Origin: Corticimicrobacter populi
Lineage (GTDB): Bacteria; Pseudomonadota; Gammaproteobacteria; Burkholderiales; Burkholderiaceae_B
NCBI RefSeq assembly: GCF_003123725.1
Contig: NZ_QETA01000007.1
Location: forward strand, 1 to 64,000
Direction: 5' to 3'
DNA length: 64,000 nucleotides
Position numbers and translations under genes: made by a program. The first letter of the stretch is position 1, and every line of letters begins with the position of its first letter. The notes under the pieces are model-generated. The model did not search any database. It was not told where the DNA came from and worked only from the letters and a program-made list of their open reading frames with translations. Below, piece by piece: positions 52,928 through 62,945 of this stretch.

Positions 52928-53575
52928 CTATTCCCTCTCTTCCTGCACGATCGCGCCCACCGCCTCGGCCAGCAGAACCTCGTCGAGATCCACATTGGTC
53001 GCCAGAGCACGATTCACCGACACCACGGCCAGCCTGTCCGGCAACGCCAGATGCTCCATCGAAATATCGTCTACCGTGCGGCACAGCCGCACCACGATCA
53101 GCGAGTGTGTGTCGTTCTCGGGATCTCCATTGCCATCCAGTTCGGCATCCACGGGCAGCGTGCCCTCATAGGTCCCTTCCCGCGCAGTTTCCGCGCAGAC
53201 CCCATCGCCACCCCGACTCAGGCTCCACCAGATACGACGCGACGGCATGGTCACATTGCTGACCACCATCTGGTGGCGACCTCGCACATCCTTCAGCCCT
53301 TCTACCTTGAACAAGGTCTCGTACAGGCCATCCAGACCCGCCTTGCCCAGCTTCTGCTGCACCGACAGCGTGATGGCGGCAGATCCAGCCAGTTGTTCCA
53401 TGCGTGTGCGCTCGATGCCGACCTTGAACAGATCCACACACAGCAAACCACCGGCCACAATGAGCGGCAGCAGCAAGGCCGTCTCGACGGCCGCACCACC
53501 ACGCTCATCAAACCGCAACCTCAACAAAAATGAGTTGCAAAAACGTCCAAAAATCGCACGTATGAAAGGCATCAT
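52928..53575 (-). CDS. tadF: TadF-like minor pseudopilin
   Basis: A 215-residue TadE-family protein with the characteristic start: a short basic segment, DERGGAAVETALLLPLIVAG and a hydrophobic helix. The glutamate in AVET corresponds to the conserved +5 residue of prepilin-like proteins processed by the Tad peptidase. It overlaps the upstream TadE gene by four bases. Two cysteines in the C-terminal region may pair. Confidence 0.8.
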   Translation of the reverse strand: MMPFIRAIFGRFCNSFLLRLRFDERGGAAVETALLLPLIVAGGLLCVDLFKVGIERTRMEQLAGSAAITLSVQQKLGKAGLDGLYETLFKVEGLKDVRGRHQMVVSNVTMPSRRIWWSLSRGGDGVCAETAREGTYEGTLPVDAELDGNGDPENDTHSLIVVRLCRTVDDISMEHLALPDRLAVVSVNRALATNVDLDEVLLAEAVGAIVQEERE

Positions 53576-54177
53576 GCGCCGCTCTCCTGCCCTTCGGTTT
53601 CATCCAGATGACCCAATACCTGTTTGAAGCGATAGCGGAATGCATCTTCGAGCGTCAGGAAGGTGGGCAGTGGCGTGATGTATTGCTTGCGCACGTCCAC
53701 CGTAATGCTCCAGACCGGTCGCGACTGTGAAGCCCTGATCGCATCGTCGTCCTCGCCCTGCGCACTGCCGGACGCAGCACGGTCATCGACGGACTGCCCG
53801 CCGCCCAATGCCTCCAGCGAGTCGAAATGCTCGACTTCGATCCGGATATCATCCGGGTCCAGATAGCCATAGGAGTAGCGCCGGTCAGCCATGCGCTCAG
53901 CCACCAGCGTCTTGACCGAGTCCACGTCGAGCCGGTCTTCGCGTCGCAGTGACTGGATAGCGGCATCCATGGCCGTACTGCCGATGCTGATGGTCAGCAT
54001 GATGCGTGCCAGTTCCATGAACATCATGATGCCGACCAGCACCACCGGGATCAGGAAGGCCGTTTCGGTAGCAATTGCGCCGCACTCGTCAGACCGGGCG
54101 TATCGGCCCATGACGACATGCCGGTGCCTGATCCGTTGCAGGATGGCTATCCTGTGCAGGCACATGGTCTTACTCAT
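53572..54177 (-). CDS. tadE: TadE-like minor pseudopilin
   Basis: A 201-residue TadE-family protein. The prepilin-like segment is CGAIATETAFLIPVVLVGIM, preceded by a basic N-terminal leader. The start at 54177 overlaps the end of tadD by eight bases (ATGAGTAA); a longer upstream reading would lie inside tadD. TadE and TadF are minor components needed for Flp pilus assembly. Confidence 0.8.
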   Translation of the reverse strand: MSKTMCLHRIAILQRIRHRHVVMGRYARSDECGAIATETAFLIPVVLVGIMMFMELARIMLTISIGSTAMDAAIQSLRREDRLDVDSVKTLVAERMADRRYSYGYLDPDDIRIEVEHFDSLEALGGGQSVDDRAASGSAQGEDDDAIRASQSRPVWSITVDVRKQYITPLPTFLTLEDAFRYRFKQVLGHLDETEGQESGA

Positions 54178-55045
54178 CCTGATCCTGCAGCGCCAGCATC
54201 TGGCGGCTAGCAACCAGCAATTCGGCAGCAACGGGCTCACCCTCGCGGATGCGAGTGCTGTAGCGCATCAGTTGCGCCTGCAATTGCTCGGCCTGACGCT
54301 CTGAGACCAGTTGCCGCAATGCCTGATCGGCCTGTTCCGGCTGGTTTTCCAGCAGATAGGCCAGAGCCAGGTTGAGGGTCAGCGTAGGCATGTTCCTGGG
54401 CATGTCCAGCTGGCGCAACAGGCGGATGGTTTCGTCCGTCTTGCCTTGCGACAGATAGGACAGGGCCAGGTTGTTCAGCAACGTGAAATCAGCGGGATCG
54501 ATCTCCTGGGCTTGACGCCAGAGTACCTGCGCCTGTTCGTGCTCGCCCTGGGCATCAAGGATCACGGCCTTGCCGTTCAGTGCCACCGTATTGACTGCAT
54601 CCAGCTTCAAGGCGCAATCAAAATCCCCGAGCGCCGCATCGGTCTGGCCCAATGCCAGGCGGGCGCGGCCCAGGCCGTTGCAAAGCGCCACCCCGGTCGC
54701 CGGGGGCAATGCCATGGGGTCGCCCCCCATCTCCTGCCGGGCACGGCCAAACAAGGCCAGTGCCTGACGCGGCGAGCTGACGGTCGCCGCCACGGTGGCA
54801 TATTCGAGCAGCAACGCGCCCTTGAGCTCGCCACGCTGGTCAAGACGCGCATAAATGCCTGCAGCGCCTTCCATGCGGCCGTTATCGCGCAGCATACGAG
54901 CCAGACGCAGGCCTTCGGCCAGGCTGCCAGTCAGCTCTTTGTCGGCCGCGGCCGTTGTCGATGCAGAGGTACCGCCCAGGCTGGCGCACCCTCCCAGGGC
55001 GGCAACCAGCGCAATAGCGCAGAGGGTCTTGAGGGAAGTTTTCAT
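54170..55045 (-). CDS. tadD: TadD, TPR-containing pilus lipoprotein
   Basis: A 291-residue lipoprotein (lipobox LGGC, Cys20) with several tetratricopeptide repeats from about residue 40 to 260, including LNNLALSYLSQGKTDETIRL and LNLALAYLLENQPEQADQAL. TadD proteins act as outer-membrane assembly factors for the secretin. It overlaps tadC by four bases and tadE by eight. Confidence 0.85.
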   Translation of the reverse strand: MKTSLKTLCAIALVAALGGCASLGGTSASTTAAADKELTGSLAEGLRLARMLRDNGRMEGAAGIYARLDQRGELKGALLLEYATVAATVSSPRQALALFGRARQEMGGDPMALPPATGVALCNGLGRARLALGQTDAALGDFDCALKLDAVNTVALNGKAVILDAQGEHEQAQVLWRQAQEIDPADFTLLNNLALSYLSQGKTDETIRLLRQLDMPRNMPTLTLNLALAYLLENQPEQADQALRQLVSERQAEQLQAQLMRYSTRIREGEPVAAELLVASRQMLALQDQDE

Positions 55046-56028
55046 TCGGTCAGCATCCGGATCACGCGCACCAGGGCAGGCGTTGCCATGAGCGCAACAA
55101 TGGGGGGAAGAATCATGGTCATCAGGGGCAGGCTGAGTTGTGCCGGCAGCTTGCCGGCCCGCTCTTCCAGCGTCAGGATCAGGGTAGTGCGGCTTTCGTC
55201 GGCAATGGTGCGCAGCGCCTGTGCCAACGGCGTGCCGTAACGTTCGGCCTGCACAAGCGAGGCCACCATGCTTTCGATGGCAGGCACACGGGTGCGCTCG
55301 GCAAGGTTGAGCAATGCCAGACTACGCTCGGATACCAGTTGCAGTTCGGCTTCGGTGTAGCTCAGTTCTTCCGCCATGACTGGCGCGCTCAGGGCCATCT
55401 CGCGTGCCACCACCTTGAAGATGCGGCCTAGCGGCAGGCCTGCCTCCGCGCAGATCACCATCAGGTCAAGGGCATCCGGCACGCTGCGTGTAAGCCGCTC
55501 GGCACGACGTGCGGCGCGCGACTTGACATACAGTTCCGGCAACAGCGACCCCACGAACCAGGCCACCAGCGAGATCGCCAGCCCGGTCAGCGTCAGGCGA
55601 TTGGAAGCATCCAGCCAGCCCAGTTGTACCGACAACAGCAAGGCCAGGCCACTGAGCGTCTTGACAGCGATGAACAGCCCGCCGGCATCGCTGTAGCGAT
55701 AGCCAGCCTGAGCCAGCAATACAGCCTGTTCGCGACGCGCCTTGTCATTGCCGGCCAGCGCATTGCCGAAGGCCGCCAGGCGATCCATCCACTGCGCCAG
55801 ACGCACCGATCCGGGTCGCCCGGCATCACGCAGGATATCGGCAGCTGCACCGGCATTGAGAATATCCCGGCGCTGCGCATCCTGCTGTATGGCATAGTCG
55901 CGCAGGCGCTGGCCCAGATCGCTGCTGCGCACACCACCGGCACGCAACACCCAGCCGCCGAGGACGACACCCAGGACCAGCATCAGCAGCATGAACTGCA
56001 CGAAAGGATCGGAAAAGAAGCCATCCAT
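55042..56028 (-). CDS. tadC: TadC, inner-membrane pilus platform protein
   Basis: A 328-residue T2SF-domain membrane protein, with DALDLMVICAEAGLPLGRIF and the ERTRVPAIESMVASLVQAER motif conserved in Tad/GspF platforms, and hydrophobic segments at both ends. It pairs with TadB to form the inner-membrane platform moved by the TadA/CpaF ATPase. It is nine bases after tadB. Confidence 0.92.
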   Translation of the reverse strand: MDGFFSDPFVQFMLLMLVLGVVLGGWVLRAGGVRSSDLGQRLRDYAIQQDAQRRDILNAGAAADILRDAGRPGSVRLAQWMDRLAAFGNALAGNDKARREQAVLLAQAGYRYSDAGGLFIAVKTLSGLALLLSVQLGWLDASNRLTLTGLAISLVAWFVGSLLPELYVKSRAARRAERLTRSVPDALDLMVICAEAGLPLGRIFKVVAREMALSAPVMAEELSYTEAELQLVSERSLALLNLAERTRVPAIESMVASLVQAERYGTPLAQALRTIADESRTTLILTLEERAGKLPAQLSLPLMTMILPPIVALMATPALVRVIRMLTE

Positions 56029-56037
56029 GTCGCTCTC

Positions 56038-57036
56038 CTAGGCCACTCGGCGCACCATCAAGTGCGTAATCAGCAGCCCCAGTGCAACACTGCAGACCGC
56101 GTAGACCGTGACCTTGATGCCGGCAGGATCGTTCAGCAAAAACTGGAAATCCTCGGGCGCATTGACGTACATATAGGCCATTACCGACGGTACCAGCGCC
56201 GCCACGATCTTGGCTGACGCACGTGCCTCGGAAGTTTTGGACATGACTTTCATCTTGAGTTCGGCACGCGCGCGCAAGGTTGCGCTCAGGCGATCCATCG
56301 TCTCGCCCAGCCGCCCACCGGTTTCCTGGTTGATGATCAGGATGACGGCAAAGAAACGGTATTCGGCAATCGGCACGCGCTGGGCCGAATCGATCATGGC
56401 GCGACGCAGCGGCACTCCCAGGCGCAGCCATCGATCAATCTGCAGCAATTCGGCCGATAACGGACTGCGCAGGTGCTCGGCAGCAATCGCAAAGGCACTG
56501 TGCAGGGGTACACCAGCGCGGCAAGTACGGGTAATGGCATCAATGGCCTCGGGCAGGGACGTGCGCAATGCTTCCAGATAGCGATCCAGCGCCCTGCGGT
56601 AGGTCACCAGCCCGATCAGCACAAACAGCACCAGCGCAGACAGCGATCCGACCAGCAGCGGTGCCGGTGAGCGCCGGCCCAGCAACAGGCCGCCGATCAA
56701 TGCCAGTGCCGCCATCACCACCAGCCTCAGACGCAGGTTCTCACGCCAGCCCAGCACGTCGAGATTGGCATGGGCGCGTGCCAGCCAGGGCCCTACCAGC
56801 GGCCAAGAAGCCATCCGGAAGGCCTGTTGCCCATCCTGCAGGATGGAGACTTCGTCATCGCCGGCCAGACCTGGCCGACCAGCAAGTTCGGGCTGCAACT
56901 CCACCTGAAGTTGTGCCAGGCGCGCCGCAGCCTGTTCCGCCAGACGCTGGCGACGGCTGAAGGCGCGCAGCGCATAGATGCCGGCAAATACGGCCAGAAA
57001 CGTCAGCAGCGTGAACAGGTCCAGCAGAGCACTCAT
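56038..57036 (-). CDS. tadB: TadB, inner-membrane pilus platform protein
   Basis: A 332-residue T2SF-domain protein. LPEAIDAITRTCRAGVPLHS and INQETGGRLGETMDRLSATL are the conserved cytoplasmic blocks, flanked by membrane segments. The ATG at 57036 (MSALLDLFTLL) is chosen since it starts one base after the CpaF stop; the longer frame lies inside cpaF. Confidence 0.92.
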   Translation of the reverse strand: MSALLDLFTLLTFLAVFAGIYALRAFSRRQRLAEQAAARLAQLQVELQPELAGRPGLAGDDEVSILQDGQQAFRMASWPLVGPWLARAHANLDVLGWRENLRLRLVVMAALALIGGLLLGRRSPAPLLVGSLSALVLFVLIGLVTYRRALDRYLEALRTSLPEAIDAITRTCRAGVPLHSAFAIAAEHLRSPLSAELLQIDRWLRLGVPLRRAMIDSAQRVPIAEYRFFAVILIINQETGGRLGETMDRLSATLRARAELKMKVMSKTSEARASAKIVAALVPSVMAYMYVNAPEDFQFLLNDPAGIKVTVYAVCSVALGLLITHLMVRRVA

Positions 57037-57037
57037 C

Positions 57038-58501
57038 TCAATGCCCATCCTGCTTGAAAAGGTGTGCCTTGTCCGCATAGAACAGTGGCCGCACCCCACC
57101 CGATACGTGCTCGCCGATGACCTGCCCGGCATGGCTGATGGAGCGGGTACGGAAGGCAAACAGTTCCTGGGTCTGAATCACATCCTCTTCCATGCCGCCC
57201 AGCTCCACGATGGAGACCACACGACGCGCACCATCGCGCATGCGCTCAATCTGCACGACCAGATCAACGGCACTGGCAATCTGGCGCCGGATTGCCATCA
57301 GCGGCAGTTGCATGTTGGCCATCATCACCATGTTCTCGAGCCGCAGCAGGGCATCACGCGGCGTATTGGCGTGCACCGTGCAGAGTGAACCGTCGTGGCC
57401 GGTATTCATGGCCTGCAGCATGTCGAAGCATTCACCACCACGCACCTCGCCCAGGATGATGCGGTCGGGCCGCATCCGCAGCGAGTTGCGCATCAGGTCG
57501 CGCTGGTCGACCTTGCCGGTGCCCTCGGCGCTTTCGGGCCGGGTTTCGAGCGTGATGACGTGTTCCTGCTGCAATTGCAGTTCGGCCGCATCTTCGATGG
57601 TGATGATGCGCTCGGTCGGATCGATTTTCTGGGACAGCGCGTTGAGCAACGTGGTCTTGCCAGCCCCCGTACCACCCGACACAACGATATTGAGCCGGGC
57701 CTGCATCGCCTTGGTCAGCAGGTCAGCCATGTCCATCGACATCGCGCCACGCTCGGCCAGCGACTCCAGCGCCAGATTGCGACGCATGAACTTGCGGATC
57801 GAGATCGTGGTGCCGCGCAGCGCCAGAGGATGCGTGATCACATTGACCCGACTGCCATCGGCCAGACGCGCATCCACCATCGGATTGGCTTCGTCGATGC
57901 GGCGGCCGACCGCCGCAGCGATGCGCTGGGCGGTATTGAAGACGTGCTCCTCGTCCAGGAAAGACACCTGGGAGAGCTCCAGCTTGCCAAAACGCTCGAT
58001 AAAAACCTGGTGCGGTCCATTGACCAGGATATCGTTGACCGTATCGTCCTCCAGCAGCGGCTGGATTGGCCCGATACCAATCATCTCGTCGAACATCTGA
58101 CGCGAGATGGTTTCCTCTTCCTGCGAAGACAGATGCAAACGATGTTCGTCGGCGATACGCCGGATGACGCTGTCGATCTGGCTCCTGAGCCGGTCGCGCT
58201 CCATGCGCGCTGCCTTGAGCGGATCGATCTGCTCGAACAGTTGGGTACGGATCAGGCGTCGCTGATTGAGTGATTCGGGCGTCAGCGCCTGGGAAGCACG
58301 CCCCGTCGCGCGAGGTGTGGCAGGCGCGGCCTGCCGCGACACGGCAGAGGCTGCAGCCACCGGAACACGCACCGTTGCAACCGGCTCGTGTGCCGCGGGC
58401 ATATCCTGCACAGCAATCGGTGCCGAGGCAACCGCTGTCGTGACTGACGCACGCGGCTGTGGCCGTGCTGTCGGCGCAGGAGCGGGTTTTCGTACCAGCA
58501 T
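57038..58501 (-). CDS. cpaF: CpaF/TadA, Tad secretion ATPase
   Basis: A 487-residue type II/IV secretion ATPase that powers Flp pilus assembly. Walker A is GGTGAGKT at 276-283, the Asp box and Walker B RIILGEVRG at 347-355, and the His box is in GSLCTVHANTPRDAL. The N-terminal domain (about 80-170) has the FDEMIGIGPIQPLLED block of the CpaF group. The first 70 residues are a Pro/Ala-rich low-complexity leader. It lies 11 bases after the cpaE-like gene. Confidence 0.95.
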   Translation of the reverse strand: MLVRKPAPAPTARPQPRASVTTAVASAPIAVQDMPAAHEPVATVRVPVAAASAVSRQAAPATPRATGRASQALTPESLNQRRLIRTQLFEQIDPLKAARMERDRLRSQIDSVIRRIADEHRLHLSSQEEETISRQMFDEMIGIGPIQPLLEDDTVNDILVNGPHQVFIERFGKLELSQVSFLDEEHVFNTAQRIAAAVGRRIDEANPMVDARLADGSRVNVITHPLALRGTTISIRKFMRRNLALESLAERGAMSMDMADLLTKAMQARLNIVVSGGTGAGKTTLLNALSQKIDPTERIITIEDAAELQLQQEHVITLETRPESAEGTGKVDQRDLMRNSLRMRPDRIILGEVRGGECFDMLQAMNTGHDGSLCTVHANTPRDALLRLENMVMMANMQLPLMAIRRQIASAVDLVVQIERMRDGARRVVSIVELGGMEEDVIQTQELFAFRTRSISHAGQVIGEHVSGGVRPLFYADKAHLFKQDGH

Positions 58502-58512
58502 CTCGCGTCTCC

Positions 58513-59742
58513 TCAGGCTGCGCGGCGGACCGCAGTTGCATCACGCGAGAACAGCGAGCGCAAACGCCCGGCCACGCCGCCCTGATTGCGGGCAGCCACG
58601 GTCGGCTGGCGACCAGACAACAGATCGGCCAGGCCCGCCAGTGCATCACGAAATGCCGGTGCAGCATCAGGATCCAGCGGCCCCTTGAGCAGACTGCCGG
58701 CCAGGGCCGACCCGCCCCAAGGCAGCAACAGATCGATCTTGTGCCCCACGAACTCTTCGAACTGCGCACGAGGCACGGCAGGCTGCGCGCCCTGGCGACT
58801 TGCATTGGCCACCAGCAACAAACGCTGTCCGGCACTCTCATCACCGATCTCGCGCAGCAGCCGCAATACCTTGCGCGCATCCTGCACGGTCAGGTCGGTC
58901 AATACCACACGGACTTCGGCATGGCGCAACACTTCAAGGCAGGCGTTATCACGCTGCGCCGGCAGGTCCCAGATCGACAGTCCGAACAGGCGGCACAGCG
59001 CGGCTCCCAGTTGCAGCGCCTGTCCCTCGTCCAGAGAAACAGCCTCGATATCAGGCTGCTGGGCCAGCAGATAGATGCGGTCGCTGATGCGAGACAGGGT
59101 CCGCAACAGCAGGCGTGGGTCGCTGTCGCCAGCATCCAGTGCGGCCCGCAGGCCATCAGTTGGCCCCGTGCCAAGCAACAGCGGCAGGTCACCATTGCGC
59201 CGGTCGAAGTCCACCAGAGCCTGGGGCGCATGACCGATACGTGCCAGCGCCAGTGCCAGACCTGCTGCCACGGTGCTGGTTCCGGCCCCGCCGCTGGCTC
59301 CTGTCAGGGCAATCGTCCGACCGGAAGCCGGCACCTGTACCGGCTGGTCATCATCGGCACGCTGCAGCACCTGGGCCAATTGGTCGAAAGCCACCGGCTT
59401 GAGCAGGTAATCCACCACGCCTTCGCCGAGCAGGCTGCGATAGAGATTGACGTCATTGCGCTCGCCCAGCACGACCAGGCGACAAGCAGGACCCGCGGCC
59501 TGCAGCAGTTCACCCAGGGCAGGCAGGGGATGGGCCTCGTGGCTGATATCGACAACAAGGATCGCAGGAGCCGCCTGCTGCCGACAATATGCCGCAGCAT
59601 CGGCCACGCCCCCCGCCGTCACGACACGGGGCCGTCCGAGACGGTCCAGGTAGTCGGTCAGCTGCGGCACATCGGCCGGCGCCACGAATACCGTGACACG
59701 CGGATCGCCCGCAAGATCAGACTGGATATCGGTTTCGCTCAT
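58513..59742 (-). CDS. cpaE: CpaE/TadZ-like pilus localisation protein
   Basis: A 409-residue protein with an N-terminal receiver-like domain and a C-terminal MinD/ParA-like ATPase domain starting near residue 150 (TIALTGASGGAGTSTVAAGL). The P-loop lacks both lysines of the usual KGGxGKT motif, as in the atypical TadZ ATPases that position the Tad machine at a pole. DFDRRNGDLPLLLG follows as the Walker A-prime region. It lies between cpaD and cpaF, the standard order. Confidence 0.88.
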   Translation of the reverse strand: MSETDIQSDLAGDPRVTVFVAPADVPQLTDYLDRLGRPRVVTAGGVADAAAYCRQQAAPAILVVDISHEAHPLPALGELLQAAGPACRLVVLGERNDVNLYRSLLGEGVVDYLLKPVAFDQLAQVLQRADDDQPVQVPASGRTIALTGASGGAGTSTVAAGLALALARIGHAPQALVDFDRRNGDLPLLLGTGPTDGLRAALDAGDSDPRLLLRTLSRISDRIYLLAQQPDIEAVSLDEGQALQLGAALCRLFGLSIWDLPAQRDNACLEVLRHAEVRVVLTDLTVQDARKVLRLLREIGDESAGQRLLLVANASRQGAQPAVPRAQFEEFVGHKIDLLLPWGGSALAGSLLKGPLDPDAAPAFRDALAGLADLLSGRQPTVAARNQGGVAGRLRSLFSRDATAVRRAA

Positions 59743-59763
59743 GTCGCTTGCTGCCTTGTTCCG

Positions 59764-60414
59764 TTATTCGTCGAAATCGATATCGACCAGGTCTTTCACT
59801 TCGTCTTCGTGGTAGCGGCGTACGGCTTCGGCCGTCACCACACCATCGGCGGATTCCAGCACCTTGGGCTGGATCAGGTCACGCGGATCGCTGACCATCT
59901 GTGCCAGGTTGTGCCGGTTGGCACAACCCAGCGGCCCCAGGCTCCAGTAAGGATGCGAGGTCAGCGGCCAGCGGTTCAGATCCTTGTTGGCAGGCCCGCA
60001 ATCCTGCGCCTGCACAGCGATAGACTCCGAACGCAGCTCAAGATCCCAGCCCTGGGCCAATGCGGCCTCCTGCGCTGCCATGCCGGCCAGCGGCAACACG
60101 GCCACATCGCTTGCGCCGGCCTGGCGCAATGCCTCGGCCAGGCGGGCGGCCATGGGCACCCCCTGCGTGCTGAGCGGTGCCACCGTCAGCGCCTGGCGGC
60201 TGATGCGGCCCTGCTGACGCAACAGTTCATTGACCTGCTCCAGCGCATCCGGAGCCAGCCCCCCATCCTCGGTGACCGCCAGCCCCAGCGCCAGGGCCTG
60301 GGGTTGCACCGCGACCGGCTGCGCAGGCGGCGTCATGCATGCACCAAGCGCAGATACCAGCAGCGCGGAGACAGCCAGCCTGGACCAGCGGGAAAGCGTT
60401 GAATTTTTCTGCAT
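59764..60414 (-). CDS. cpaD: CpaD-like pilus assembly lipoprotein
   Basis: A 216-residue lipoprotein with signal and lipobox LGAC (Cys26). The mature domain carries NRWPLTSHPYWSLGPLGCAN, similar to the NF..GCAxQxNLAxMVADPRDL region of CpaD/RcpB proteins, here LGCANRHNLAQMVSDPRDL. These proteins support secretin assembly in the outer membrane. It follows the secretin gene by 14 bases. Confidence 0.85.
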   Translation of the reverse strand: MQKNSTLSRWSRLAVSALLVSALGACMTPPAQPVAVQPQALALGLAVTEDGGLAPDALEQVNELLRQQGRISRQALTVAPLSTQGVPMAARLAEALRQAGASDVAVLPLAGMAAQEAALAQGWDLELRSESIAVQAQDCGPANKDLNRWPLTSHPYWSLGPLGCANRHNLAQMVSDPRDLIQPKVLESADGVVTAEAVRRYHEDEVKDLVDIDFDE

Positions 60415-60428
60415 GGACTGTGTTCTCC

Positions 60429-61982
60429 TCAGTACAGATAGCCGGCAGCAGCCTGCTGCGGCACCAGGGAATCGATATCGGGAATGCCCTGGCCCGGTAC
60501 TTTCAGGTCGGATTTCGAAACCGGATCGACGACATAGGCCGTCACCAGGATGACCAGTTCGGTTTCGCGGCGCTCGGTCTGTTCATGTTCGAAAAAACGA
60601 CCCAGCAACGGCAGGCTGCGCAAGCCCGGCACGCCCTGAACCGTCTGCCCGGTATTGCTGCGCAACATGCCAGCCAGGGCAAAGCTCTGGCCACTGGCCA
60701 GTTCGACCGTGGTATCGGCGCGCCGTACCGTAAAGGCCGGAATCGTCGACCCCCCTTCCAGGGTGACAGAGCCCTCGGCCGTCAGTTCGCTGACTTCAGG
60801 CGCGATATGCAGGCTGATGCGGTTGGAGGACAGCAGGGTCGGCGTCATCCGCAGGATCACGCCATAGGACTTGTAGTCGATCTGGACATTGTTGTTGGTG
60901 ATGATCACGATGGGCACTTCGCCGCCCGCGGCAAACGCTGCCGTTTCGCCAGACATCGCCGTGAGGTTGGGTTCGGCCAACACCGTCGCCATGCCCTCGC
61001 CCTGCATAGCCGTCAGCAACACCCCCAAGCCAAAGTTGCCGCGAGTACGAAAACCACCCGCCGAAATACCGCCACCTGCAGGCACTGCACTGCCGATCAC
61101 ACCATTCATGCCGCTGACCATGCCTGCCGTATTCGAGGCCGCGGAAAACAGATTGCCGAACCCACCGGTTGCCGCCCCTGCGACACCCCGACCCGTACTC
61201 AGCACGGCAGCCCAGTCAAAGCCCAACTCATGCGACATCGTGCGAGACATCTCGACCACCCGCACCTGAATGTTGACCTGTGCGGACTGCTCGACCTTGA
61301 GTTGGTTGATGACCTTGCGCGAACTGCCGCCACCACCCGCACTGCCCCCGCCTCCTCCGGCACCACCTTGCGAGGCGGCAGCACTGTTCAAATAGGCCTG
61401 CGCACTCTCGATGACCTGCCGAGCCTGCAGCGGCGTGCGTACCTTGCCACGCACGATCAGGCTCTCGTTGGCCGACGGCTCGATCTGGATATCGGCACCA
61501 GGCACTTCGCGCTTGATCTGCTCCACCAGCGTCGCCAGGTCATACTCGACCACGATCTTGATCGCGGCGATGATGCCATCGCTCTCATCCAGCGCATAGA
61601 GCGTCGTGGCCCCTACCTTCTCGCCATAGACGAACAGGCTGTTGGGCGACGGCACCTGCACGCTGGCCACCGATGGATCGGCTACCAGAACATTTGACAC
61701 CGGACGCTGCAGGCGCAACAGGTTGCCCTGGCGCAGCTTGAGTGTCATGTGGCCGGTCTCCTCGACCTGGCGCAGATGACGCGGCAACTCGGACGGACTG
61801 CTGTTGACAATGGCGCTGCCAGCAGTATCAGAAGATGGCACGTCCTGGCTCCAGGCCGGCGTGGTGACGAGCAGGGACAGCCCGCTCAACAGGGAGACCA
61901 GTGCCCCCTTAACAGGCTGGACAGATGCAACATGATTGGACATTCGGTTCACGCAAATCAGAGTCGGATTGGAAAAAGTCAC
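60429..61982 (-). CDS. cpaC: CpaC/RcpA, Tad outer-membrane secretin
   Basis: A 517-residue secretin. The N-terminal periplasmic part has a BON-like domain (NLLRLQRPVSNVLVADPSVA, VYGEKVGATTLYALDESD), then a glycine-rich linker at about 200-218, and the C-terminal beta-barrel domain with VLAEPNLTAMSGETAAFAAG and VPGLRSLPLLGRFF. It multimerises as the outer-membrane pore for Flp pili. The GTG at 61982 overlaps cpaB by four bases; an ATG at 61943 would give a more usual signal peptide length and is a real alternative. Confidence 0.92.
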   Translation of the reverse strand: MTFSNPTLICVNRMSNHVASVQPVKGALVSLLSGLSLLVTTPAWSQDVPSSDTAGSAIVNSSPSELPRHLRQVEETGHMTLKLRQGNLLRLQRPVSNVLVADPSVASVQVPSPNSLFVYGEKVGATTLYALDESDGIIAAIKIVVEYDLATLVEQIKREVPGADIQIEPSANESLIVRGKVRTPLQARQVIESAQAYLNSAAASQGGAGGGGGSAGGGGSSRKVINQLKVEQSAQVNIQVRVVEMSRTMSHELGFDWAAVLSTGRGVAGAATGGFGNLFSAASNTAGMVSGMNGVIGSAVPAGGGISAGGFRTRGNFGLGVLLTAMQGEGMATVLAEPNLTAMSGETAAFAAGGEVPIVIITNNNVQIDYKSYGVILRMTPTLLSSNRISLHIAPEVSELTAEGSVTLEGGSTIPAFTVRRADTTVELASGQSFALAGMLRSNTGQTVQGVPGLRSLPLLGRFFEHEQTERRETELVILVTAYVVDPVSKSDLKVPGQGIPDIDSLVPQQAAAGYLY

Positions 61983-62902
61983 TGCGCACCTGCGCCAAAG
62001 ACGACCGGCTGCACCTGCCTGCCGAGGTACAGGTTGACCCTGGCCGGTTGCCCGGCACCACCACTCGGTGCCGTACGCAGGAAAATGCCGGTCGTATCGG
62101 CAAGCCGTGTCACATGGGTCTCACCGGCATCTTCGGCAACGTCATCACCCACGCGCCGCAGTGCCACATGCAAGGTGCCCAACTCCTTGGCCACCGCCAG
62201 TTTTTCGGCCTGGCGCGGATCGACTTCCAGTGTGATGGTTTCGAAATATTGACGCGGAGACCGTGCCTGACCTGTGCCTGCCCCGGCATTCTCACCCTGG
62301 GCTTCTGCCGGCACGATGCTCGCTGCCATGTCGCCCAGAGCCAGCACCCGCACATCGCGCAGGATCGTTTCGGCCGCCAGCGGCGGTGGCAGATCGGGCT
62401 CGGAGGCCGAAACCACACCATTCCGTTCCAGGCTCAGGATGACATCCACGCGGTCACCCGCTGCCACCAGGCCTGCATTGCTGGCCACGGCACTGGTCGG
62501 CACGGAAATCGCCCGCATGCCTGGCTGCAGCACGGCAGCCAGAAAGCCCGGCTCGCCAGGCCTGACCAGCACATCAGGTCGGAATGACTGACCAGCCATC
62601 AATGGCCGGCGCAGTGTGGCACCGTACAGTTCCCGCTCATTGGCGCGGTTTGCGTCCATATCGCCGGCCCGCACATCATTGACAGGCACATCCTGCCACT
62701 TGAGCGCACTGCCATCGATGAACTCACCTGGAGTCAGGTCATGTGCCGCCACCAGTATCTGGCGACTGGCAGGCGGCTCAACCTGCACTTCCTTGACGAC
62801 GATCTCGGGCGGCGGCGGACGCATCAGCGCACGCGCAACCAGGGCAGAAGTGGCAGCCAGAACCAAGGCACCAGCCAGCAATAAAACAGAAGAAGTTTTC
62901 AT
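61979..62902 (-). CDS. cpaB: CpaB/RcpC, Flp pilus assembly protein
   Basis: A 307-residue protein with one N-terminal hydrophobic segment and the SAF/CpaB domain (VAAHDLTPGEFIDGSALKWQ), followed by the RcpC region with GMRAISVPTSAVASNAGLVA and GDRVDVILSLE. It links the secretin and the periplasm. The ATG at 62902 (MKTSSVLLLAG) is chosen as the natural signal start; a TTG further upstream is unlikely. Confidence 0.9.
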   Translation of the reverse strand: MKTSSVLLLAGALVLAATSALVARALMRPPPPEIVVKEVQVEPPASRQILVAAHDLTPGEFIDGSALKWQDVPVNDVRAGDMDANRANERELYGATLRRPLMAGQSFRPDVLVRPGEPGFLAAVLQPGMRAISVPTSAVASNAGLVAAGDRVDVILSLERNGVVSASEPDLPPPLAAETILRDVRVLALGDMAASIVPAEAQGENAGAGTGQARSPRQYFETITLEVDPRQAEKLAVAKELGTLHVALRRVGDDVAEDAGETHVTRLADTTGIFLRTAPSGGAGQPARVNLYLGRQVQPVVFGAGAQ

Positions 62903-62945
62903 GTTCAGATACAACGAAACCGCGACAAAAGTCGGCAAGGCGTAT

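Noticed and set aside
58459-60402. A 647-codon open frame antisense to cpaE and cpaD
   Set aside because: It crosses two well supported genes and their boundary, and its translation is low-complexity Gln/Arg/His-rich sequence typical of shadow frames.
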